DNA from: Bacteroidales bacterium
GTDB lineage: Bacteria > Bacteroidota > Bacteroidia > Bacteroidales > UBA932
Length of the DNA stretch: 36,591 nt
Assembly (NCBI GenBank): GCA_017461285.1
Contig: JAFTYS010000151.1
Coordinates: 1-36,591, forward strand
Reading direction: 5' to 3'
Below the pieces are notes generated by a model that did not search any database, was not told the origin of the DNA, and saw only the letters and a list, made by a program, of their open reading frames with translations. Below are positions 17,793 through 24,613 of this stretch, in pieces. The position numbers were made by a program, and so were the translations under genes. The stretch's first letter is position 1. Each line of letters starts with the position of its first letter.

Positions 17793-17845
17793 TCATCAGA
17801 AATGACATGATGTGTTTTCCGAAAAGACACATGACATACTGATGA
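17793..17845 (+). promoter_or_regulatory. Nested dyad in the leader of the DUF6377 regulator gene
   Basis: The outer arms are TCATCAG (17793-17799) and CTGATGA (17839-17845). The inner arms are ATGTGT (17810-17815) and ACACAT (17827-17832), with TTT/AAA stacking inside. ATGACAT also occurs twice as a direct repeat (17802-17808 and 17831-17837). It ends 31 bases before the start codon. It could be an autoregulatory operator or a leader RNA structure. Confidence 0.45.
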
Positions 17846-17876
17846 GAAAGCAGCAGTCTCAACAAATAATATTTAT

Positions 17877-19487
17877 ATGTCCGCTTCCGTTTATCGTAAC
17901 ATAATCGTCCTTTCGACCCTCATTTCCCTGGCATCCTGCAATATCATTCATCAGAGTCCCTTCGAAGATGACCTTCGGAGACTGGATGAAGCCTTGGACA
18001 TGTCGGAAGAGTATCAGCATGCCAAGTCACAGAAGATCAGCACCATAGAGAATATGCTGAATTCGCGCGGCGTGGCCGACCTTCAGAAATACCATATCTA
18101 CGGCCAGCTGTTCCAGGAGTATGCGGCATATCAGTTCGATAAGGCAAAGGAAATGCTGGAGCATCAGGAAGAAATTGCCAGGCGTCTCGGCAATATTTCC
18201 CTTGTGAATGATGCATTGCTTGACAAGGCTCTTCTCTACATCAATGCAGGTCTGTATCTCGAAACGGAGAACATATTCGGGCAGATGGACACCCTCGCCT
18301 TCGACAAGGGACAGCAGATAGAGTGGTGTAATGTCAGACAGAAGTATCTGTCCGATTATGACGAGTATGTCCGCAGTTCGGGTGTCAAGGTCAAAGGAGT
18401 GGAAAAGGTGCAGTATTATCAGGACAGGATACTTGCAGAGACTCCTGATTCCTCTCCGGAGAATCACAACATACGCGTGCTCAGGCTCATCAGCCAGGGA
18501 GATTATGACAAGGCTCTGGCGCTTAACGGCCAGGTGCTTGAGAATATGAACGTCAATTCACGCGAATACGCGATCAGGGCATATTGGCAAGGTGCAATCT
18601 GTGACCTTCAGGGCAATACCCTCGGAGCTGTCCACTGGTGGACCGAGTCAGCGGTCTGTGACATCAAGGGAGCGATCAAGGATAATGCTTCGCTGGCCTC
18701 TCTTGCCCAGAAACTCATTTCACCTCAGGATACCGACCGTGCGTTCAGATATATACGTTTCAGTCTCGATGACGCCGTGTTCTATAACGCCAAGCTCCGC
18801 AAGGTGCAGATCGCATCGGTCTTTCCTATGATCGAGAAGGCCTATACAGACAGCAAGCTGGAGAGGGACAGAGAGAGAAAGACTCTTCTCAACTGGATTT
18901 CCGCGATCGCTCTGCTTCTTCTGCTCCTCTTCATCTATGCCGTGAGACTCTTCATCAAGGCCAGGTCGGGTGCGCGTGAGATAGAAAAGAAGAACGAGCA
19001 GCTTGCAGCATACTACAAGTCCATGGAGGCTGCAGAGAACGGCCTCAAGGAAACCAATCTGGAATTAGTCGAGGCAAATGCCGCGAAGGAAGAATATCTC
19101 GGCCTTTTCCTTTCGATGTGCTCAAGGTATCTCGACAAGCTGAAGAAGGCTTTGGGCAGGGAGCAGTACGAGGAGGAGCTCAAGAAATTCTACAACACTT
19201 TCGACACCTCCTTCCTCCAGCTGTATCCTACATTCGTCGATGAGTTCAATGCACTCCTGAGGGAATCGGAACGCATACACCTCAAGGACGGGGAAATGCT
19301 CAATACGGAGCTTCGCATCTTCGCCCTGATCAAGCTCGGAATAACACAATCCTCCCATATTGCGTCTCTTCTGAGGTACTCGGTAAACACCATTTATAAT
19401 TACAGGGCACAGGTCAAGAACGCAGCCCTGTCTGATAGAGAAAATTTCGAAGAATCTGTCCGGAAAATAGGCTCGAAGAGGTTGTAA
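17877..19487 (+). CDS. Membrane-anchored DUF6377-type transcriptional regulator
   Basis: A 536-residue protein. It has a signal or lipoprotein-like N-terminus (LASC, Cys21), an alpha-helical TPR-like sensor region of about 30-330, one strong transmembrane segment at about 337-360 (WISAIALLLLLLFIYAVRLF), a coiled coil at about 365-410, and a C-terminal region matching the DUF6377 family (LYPTFVDEFNALL, LNTELRIFALIKLGI) that ends in a helix-turn-helix (SHIASLLRYSVNTIYNYRAQ). The topology suggests a periplasmic sensor whose cytosolic tail binds DNA directly. There is no kinase or receiver domain, so it is not a hybrid two-component system. Its place between the GH53-GH2 pair and susC makes it the likely regulator of the locus. 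Family assignment is good; the ligand is unknown. Confidence 0.88.
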   Translation: MSASVYRNIIVLSTLISLASCNIIHQSPFEDDLRRLDEALDMSEEYQHAKSQKISTIENMLNSRGVADLQKYHIYGQLFQEYAAYQFDKAKEMLEHQEEIARRLGNISLVNDALLDKALLYINAGLYLETENIFGQMDTLAFDKGQQIEWCNVRQKYLSDYDEYVRSSGVKVKGVEKVQYYQDRILAETPDSSPENHNIRVLRLISQGDYDKALALNGQVLENMNVNSREYAIRAYWQGAICDLQGNTLGAVHWWTESAVCDIKGAIKDNASLASLAQKLISPQDTDRAFRYIRFSLDDAVFYNAKLRKVQIASVFPMIEKAYTDSKLERDRERKTLLNWISAIALLLLLLFIYAVRLFIKARSGAREIEKKNEQLAAYYKSMEAAENGLKETNLELVEANAAKEEYLGLFLSMCSRYLDKLKKALGREQYEEELKKFYNTFDTSFLQLYPTFVDEFNALLRESERIHLKDGEMLNTELRIFALIKLGITQSSHIASLLRYSVNTIYNYRAQVKNAALSDRENFEESVRKIGSKRL

Positions 19488-19489
19488 AA

Positions 19490-19682
19490 TCCACTTTTTT
19501 AAAACGGTTGAGATTGTGGATTCCGTTGTAAATCAATATGTTGATATACATCGGAATCCACTTTGTTTTTTGTAGCAGTCCCGTCTGCCTCGGACAGGTA
19601 TTCCCTTTATCCACTTTTTAACCCCTTTCCGGTGTTGTAAGTATTTGATATTCAGTGTTATTGGCTATGTTTGTCCACTTTG
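19490..19682 (+). repeat. Four direct TCCACTTT repeats upstream of susC
   Basis: TCCACTTT begins at 19490, 19557, 19610 and 19674, always on the plus strand and with starts 67, 53 and 64 bases apart. The preceding bases vary (AAA, GAA, TTA, TTG in front of the final TCCAC or its neighbour). The second copy is also the 3' arm of the palindrome at 19516-19561. Such spaced repeats between a regulator and its target could be binding sites, but this is not shown. Confidence 0.5.
19516..19572 (+). terminator. Long nested palindrome with T-rich tail after the regulator gene
   Basis: Arms GTGGATTCCG (19516-19525) and CGGAATCCAC (19552-19561) pair perfectly. Inside, TGTA pairs with TACA and ATCAA with TTGAT around loop TATG. 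In all, 19 of 21 positions pair over 46 bases, with only T-T and A-A mismatches. TTTGTTTTTTG follows. It lies 28 bases after the regulator stop and is the likely terminator. Confidence 0.75.
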
Positions 19683-19683
19683 T

Positions 19684-19737
19684 TGAGCCGCCCTGGCGTG
19701 CCCTCGGCTCAGTTAATGAAAAATCTTTTTAATTTTG
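19684..19737 (+). promoter_or_regulatory. susC promoter region with palindrome at -33
   Basis: TAATTTTG (19730-19737) is a perfect -7 box, leaving an untranslated leader of about 45-50 bases. No TTTG stands at -33. Instead a palindrome, TGAGCCG (19684-19690) and CGGCTCA (19705-19711), occupies that position. This fits an activator-dependent promoter. Confidence 0.55.
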
Positions 19738-19790
19738 GAATGCGAAACATGATTTCGTCCACATATACATTAACACACAAATACTAACCC

Positions 19791-22700
19791 ATGAAACACC
19801 TTACTCGTAAACTCGTCATGGCCTTCGTGGCAATGGCATTGAGCTGCGCCAGTGCGTTCGCTCAGCAAGTGAAAGGTACAGTTACGGATGCTTCCGGCTA
19901 TCCGGTGATCGGCGCCGCCGTCATCGTGGAAGGAACTTCCATCGGTACAACAGTTGACCTGGATGGTGCATTCGCTTTCAATGAAGCAGTGCCTTCAGAC
20001 GCCATCCTCGTTGTTTCTTCAATCGGTTACAAGACTGCCAGGATTCCTGTAGGGGGGGGCAACCTTAACATCGTTCTTGAAGAAGATACACAGATGCTCG
20101 ATGAGACTGTCGTAATCGGTTACGGCGTCCAGAAGAAGAGCGTCGTGACTGCAGCGATTTCTTCAATCACATCTGATGATCTCAAATCACAGTCAAACAC
20201 CCGTATCGACAACCTCCTTCAGGGTATGACTTCCGGTGTGACCGTAACCACATCATCAGGTGCTCCTGATGCTGGGTCGCAGGTACGTATCCGCGGTGTC
20301 GGTACGATCCACAATTCTGATCCTCTTTATATTGTTGACGGTATGCCTGTAGGTGGCATCGACTATCTCAACCCTGCCGACATCGAGCGTATCGAGGTCC
20401 TCAAGGATGCGGCTTCCGGTGCAGTCTATGGTGCTCGTGCGGCAAACGGCGTCATCCTCGTGACAACCCGTCAGGGCAAGGCCGGCAAGACATCTGTAAA
20501 CTATGACTTCTCATACGGATGGCAGAATCCTTGGCGCAAGCCTCAGGTGCTCAATGCGACAGAGTATGCGATCATGATGAACGAAGGCTCTATCAATGCA
20601 GGTGAGGGCCTGAGATATGAAGATCCTTATTCATTCGGTGAGGGAACCGACTGGGTGGCTGCAATCTTCAATGACAATGCACCTGTCATGAAACACGACC
20701 TCAACATCAACGGAGGTAATGACCGCGTACAGTATTCCACTTCAGCCGGCTTCCTCTCACGCGAGGGTACCATCGGAGGTAATTTCGGCCGTTCGAACTA
20801 CGACCGTTTCACTCTCCGTCAGGCAGTGAACGCTACACTTTTCGACAACAGCAACGACCGCAGCTGGCTCAACAAGGCCACAATGCAGACAAGCGTCTCT
20901 TACGCGCACATCAATGCTACCGGTATCTCAAACAACTCGGAGTTCGGTTCTCCTCTCGGTTCGGCACTCGGCATGTCGCCTATCGAAAGCATTTATGCAA
21001 CCGACGAGCAGGTGCAGCTTTACAGAGAATTATATAAAGGTAAGAACGGTGACGGTACAGACATCGACATCCTTCCATATCTCATCAAGGATTCACAGGG
21101 CCGTTACTATACTGTCGTTGACGGTGTGACCTACAACGAGCAGAACAACCCTCTTGCCATGCTCGAACAGCCGGGTACGAAGTATTTTACAGACAAGTTC
21201 GTTGCAAACGGCAATCTCGAACTCCAGATCTGGGACGGTCTCAAGTTCCGTACTCAGGTGGGTATAGATATGGCGTTCTGGGGCAATCATGGTCATAACG
21301 AGCCATATTTCCTTTCTTCAAAGAACTACAACTACGACAAGCTTTCAATCACAGAGGCTACCTGTCCTGACTGCAAGAAGGTCGTTTCTTCTGTAACAAA
21401 GACAGACTACGGTTCAGGAGCTTCCCAGGAAATGAACCGCTCGCTTTCATGGCAGGTCGAGAATATCCTTTCTTATGACAAGACTTTCGGACAGAACTCG
21501 ATCTCTGTAATCCTCGGACAGTCTGCTCTGTCATCATCTTCATCGAATGTCGGTGCATCCGCACAGGGCGTGAAGTATCTCTATGACGATTATATGATTT
21601 CCGTCAACAACACATACGGAAAGCTGGAGGACGGACATCGTAACGGCTGGGGTTCATGGAACTCGATCCCTTACAGACTCGCATCTTACTTCGGACGTAT
21701 CTCCTACAACTACGGCGAGCGTTACATGGCCGAGGTTACAGTACGTCGTGATGCATCAAGCCGCTTCGGTGACAACAACAAGTGGGGTACCTTCCCATCG
21801 GCATCCATCGGATGGAACATCAAGAACGAGTCATTCCTCAAGGATGTAAGCTGGCTTTCAGGCCTCAAGCTCCGTGCATCATGGGGTATCAACGGTAACG
21901 ACAACATCGGTAACTTCACCTATGCAGTCTATATGAACTCAGGCAACAACTATGTGTTCGGTTCAGGTGCCAACGGCACAGAGAGCATTACTCCGGGATC
22001 GAAGCCATCCGGTCTTGCTAACCCTGATGTGAAGTGGGAGCAGACAGCTCAGACCGACATAGGACTCGATGCCGCATTCTTCGGCAACCGTCTTACTTTC
22101 GTCGCTGACTGGTATCAGAAGAAGACTACAGGTATGCTTCTCTCGCTTCCTGTACCGGGCTATACAGGTGAATCATCACCTACAGGTAACCTCGGTGACA
22201 TGGTCAACAGCGGAGTTGAGATCGACCTCGGATTCCGTGACACATACGGTGACTTCAACTGGCATATTTCTGCAAATGCCACTTATAACAAGAACACTCT
22301 CACATATCTTGGTGACGACTCTTCATATCTTACTGTTTCGACACACAAGCTCGGTACCTTGAGCCGCGGTGTGGTAGGAATGCCTTTCCCATACTACTTC
22401 GGCTACAAGACTGACGGCGTATTCCAGAATCCTGAAGAAGTTGCCGCATATACAAATGCTGAGGGCGGTCTCATCCAGCCAAATGCAACTCCTGGAGACC
22501 TCCGTTTCGTTGACGTGAGCGGTGATGGAAAGATCGATGACGATGACCGTACATACATAGGCAAGGGAATGCCGGACTGGACATTCGGTCTCAATCTCGG
22601 CTTCGAATGGAAGGGAATCGACTTCAACATGCTCCTCCAGGGCCAGCTCGGTGCACAGGCATTCAACGTGACCCGTCGTACGGACCTTTATTATATCAAC

Positions 22701-23063
22701 CTTCCTAAGACCATCCTTCGACGTTGGACAGGCGAGGGTACTTCAAACAAGTATCCTAAGTTCGAGTTCGAGTCTGAAAACGGCAACCTTCTTGTTTCAG
22801 ACGTATGGGTAGAGGATGCTTCATTCCTCCGCGCACGTAACGTACAGCTCGGATATACTCTTCCGCAGAGCCTTACAAAGAAGTTCTTCGTTCAGCGTCT
22901 CAGAGTGTATGCTCAGGCTGAGAACCTCTTCACCCTCACAAGATACACCGGTTGCGATCCGGAAGTTTCTGGTGGCGGATCATATGGAACAGAGGCCGGT
23001 ATCGACCGTGGTGTATATCCACAGAACCGTACCTTCTCTGTAGGTGTCAATCTTACTTTCTAA
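19791..23063 (+). CDS. SusC/RagA-family TonB-dependent outer-membrane transporter
   Basis: A 1090-residue outer-membrane importer of oligosaccharides that forms a complex with the SusD-like lipoprotein. A signal peptide ends near ASAFAQ (residue 25). A CarboxypepD_reg-like domain covers about 27-105 (VKGTVTDASGYPVIGAAVIV). The TonB-box/plug region begins with MLDETVVIGYGVQKK near 105, and the plug carries the SusC-family motif RIRGVGTIHNSDPLYIVDGM. A 22-stranded barrel fills the rest and ends in aromatic Phe (VGVNLTF), as expected for BAM recognition. Substrate cannot be read from sequence; neighbouring GH16 and GH3 point to beta-1,3-glucan. An 8-base G run at 20052-20059 (residues 88-90) is unusual. 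It is followed 17 bases later by the susD-like gene. Confidence 0.96.
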   Translation: MKHLTRKLVMAFVAMALSCASAFAQQVKGTVTDASGYPVIGAAVIVEGTSIGTTVDLDGAFAFNEAVPSDAILVVSSIGYKTARIPVGGGNLNIVLEEDTQMLDETVVIGYGVQKKSVVTAAISSITSDDLKSQSNTRIDNLLQGMTSGVTVTTSSGAPDAGSQVRIRGVGTIHNSDPLYIVDGMPVGGIDYLNPADIERIEVLKDAASGAVYGARAANGVILVTTRQGKAGKTSVNYDFSYGWQNPWRKPQVLNATEYAIMMNEGSINAGEGLRYEDPYSFGEGTDWVAAIFNDNAPVMKHDLNINGGNDRVQYSTSAGFLSREGTIGGNFGRSNYDRFTLRQAVNATLFDNSNDRSWLNKATMQTSVSYAHINATGISNNSEFGSPLGSALGMSPIESIYATDEQVQLYRELYKGKNGDGTDIDILPYLIKDSQGRYYTVVDGVTYNEQNNPLAMLEQPGTKYFTDKFVANGNLELQIWDGLKFRTQVGIDMAFWGNHGHNEPYFLSSKNYNYDKLSITEATCPDCKKVVSSVTKTDYGSGASQEMNRSLSWQVENILSYDKTFGQNSISVILGQSALSSSSSNVGASAQGVKYLYDDYMISVNNTYGKLEDGHRNGWGSWNSIPYRLASYFGRISYNYGERYMAEVTVRRDASSRFGDNNKWGTFPSASIGWNIKNESFLKDVSWLSGLKLRASWGINGNDNIGNFTYAVYMNSGNNYVFGSGANGTESITPGSKPSGLANPDVKWEQTAQTDIGLDAAFFGNRLTFVADWYQKKTTGMLLSLPVPGYTGESSPTGNLGDMVNSGVEIDLGFRDTYGDFNWHISANATYNKNTLTYLGDDSSYLTVSTHKLGTLSRGVVGMPFPYYFGYKTDGVFQNPEEVAAYTNAEGGLIQPNATPGDLRFVDVSGDGKIDDDDRTYIGKGMPDWTFGLNLGFEWKGIDFNMLLQGQLGAQAFNVTRRTDLYYINLPKTILRRWTGEGTSNKYPKFEFESENGNLLVSDVWVEDASFLRARNVQLGYTLPQSLTKKFFVQRLRVYAQAENLFTLTRYTGCDPEVSGGGSYGTEAGIDRGVYPQNRTFSVGVNLTF

Positions 23064-23080
23064 TTTAACAGGATGATATT

Positions 23081-24583
23081 ATGAAAAAGATAATTATTGC
23101 AATAAGCGCATTGGCTGTCCTTCTGATGTCTTCTTGTACAAAAGACTTCGTTACGGTGCAGCATAATTCAGCAGAACCGATGGATGCTTATTTCATAGAT
23201 GAGTCAAGAATGTACGAGTCTCTGGTTGCTGCATACCATCCTCTCGGCTGGTTCGACTATTGTTTCGGTGCTTACAATGATCTCAGACTAGTTTCCGACA
23301 TCATGGCTGATGACGTTTACTGTGGCGGATCGAATGCAAGTGACCAGATAACATTGGTAAAGACACACTTCTACACCGCGACTCCGATCGAGCATTGCGG
23401 CGGTATCTGGACAGCGGCATATTCGGGTGTGAACCGCAGCTGTGTGGTTCTCGAGTATGTTGACGGAGTTCCAGGAATGTCAGAAGAGACCAAGGCTCTC
23501 TATAAGGCTGAGGCTACCGTCCTCAAGGCATGGTACTATACTCTTCTCTGGAAATTCTGGGGCAACATCCCTTACTATGATGTCAACCTTACAGCTCCAT
23601 ATACAGCTCCTCAGCTCCCGGCTGACGAAGTCTATACCAGGATCGTAACCAAGATCGAGGAGGCTATCGCAATGAATGCACTTCCTGCCGTTGCTTCCCA
23701 GAAGGGCCGTGTGACCAAGGATATGGCCTACATGCTTTACGCGGAGGTCGTGATGTATCAGAACGACGAAAGCCGTTACTCTACCGCTCTCAATTATATG
23801 AAGGAAATCATCGATTCAGGCCGTTATTCTCTCGTTTCTGACTTCAAGGGAATGTGGGAAGAGACCGGTGAATGGGGCCCTGAGTCAATCTGGGAGATCA
23901 ACTATACATCTGTTGGTGCAAACAGAGGATGGGACGGCGGACAGTCGATTGCTGCCGGTGGTTCAGTACTTCCTGTACTTTGCGGAATCCCAGGAGGAAC
24001 AAGCGAGTTCGTTGACGGTTGGGGATTCGGTCCTATTGCAGCACATGCCTATGAAATGTATGCAGAAGGTGACCAGCGTCGTGACGGCGGTATCTACAAC
24101 CATCTTGAAGTCGTAGGTGAATACGGATTCAATATCAACAACGGCCGCTGGCAGTCAACAGGTTACTTCAACAGAAAGACAATCGCGAGACTGAACGGTA
24201 ACCATGACGCGCTCGGTGACGGTAACCTTGCACACTGCAACAACTATCGCGTATATCGTTATGCGGAGACTCTCCTCAATGCTGCCGAGCTTGCGGTTCT
24301 GACAGGAGGTGACGGTTCCGCTTATCTCAAGCAGGTACGTGACCGTGCAGGTGCAAGCTATGAGGGCAATGACCGCGATTCGATTCTCGAAGAGCGCCGC
24401 AGGGAGTTCCTCGGTGAGGGCAAGCGTTACTGGGATCTCGTGCGTTCAGGAAAGGCTGCAGAGGTTCTCAAGGCTGCAAATCATGAGTATCGTGAAACAG
24501 ACTGGACTGTCGATAAGAAGTACTGGCCTATCCCTCAGTCGGAAATCGACAAGGATCCGGCACTTGTACAGAATAATTACTAA
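23081..24583 (+). CDS. SusD/RagB-family surface glycan-binding lipoprotein
   Basis: A 500-residue surface lipoprotein (lipobox MSSC, Cys19) that closes over the SusC barrel and binds glycan. The SusD fold is visible as helical TPR-like segments: KAEATVLKAWYYTLLWKFWG with the family's conserved pattern near 145-165, RVTKDMAYMLYAEVVMY near 210, a central variable binding region rich in Trp and Gly (about 255-335), and the C-terminal signature YAETLLNAAELAVLTGG followed by ERRREFLGEGKRYWDLVRSG and WPIPQSEIDKDP. Length is normal. Trp and Tyr residues in the variable region are candidates for sugar stacking, but positions cannot be assigned without a structure. The gene is tightly spaced between the SusC and glycan-binding genes. 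Confidence 0.96.
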   Translation: MKKIIIAISALAVLLMSSCTKDFVTVQHNSAEPMDAYFIDESRMYESLVAAYHPLGWFDYCFGAYNDLRLVSDIMADDVYCGGSNASDQITLVKTHFYTATPIEHCGGIWTAAYSGVNRSCVVLEYVDGVPGMSEETKALYKAEATVLKAWYYTLLWKFWGNIPYYDVNLTAPYTAPQLPADEVYTRIVTKIEEAIAMNALPAVASQKGRVTKDMAYMLYAEVVMYQNDESRYSTALNYMKEIIDSGRYSLVSDFKGMWEETGEWGPESIWEINYTSVGANRGWDGGQSIAAGGSVLPVLCGIPGGTSEFVDGWGFGPIAAHAYEMYAEGDQRRDGGIYNHLEVVGEYGFNINNGRWQSTGYFNRKTIARLNGNHDALGDGNLAHCNNYRVYRYAETLLNAAELAVLTGGDGSAYLKQVRDRAGASYEGNDRDSILEERRREFLGEGKRYWDLVRSGKAAEVLKAANHEYRETDWTVDKKYWPIPQSEIDKDPALVQNNY

Positions 24584-24613
24584 CAGCAGTAATGCTATAT
24601 CAATGAATTGATT

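Noticed and set aside
20052..20059. Sequencing or assembly error in the G8 run
   Set aside because: The SusC frame stays open for 1090 residues with all family motifs, so the length of eight is consistent with the true sequence, although other lengths in the population are possible.
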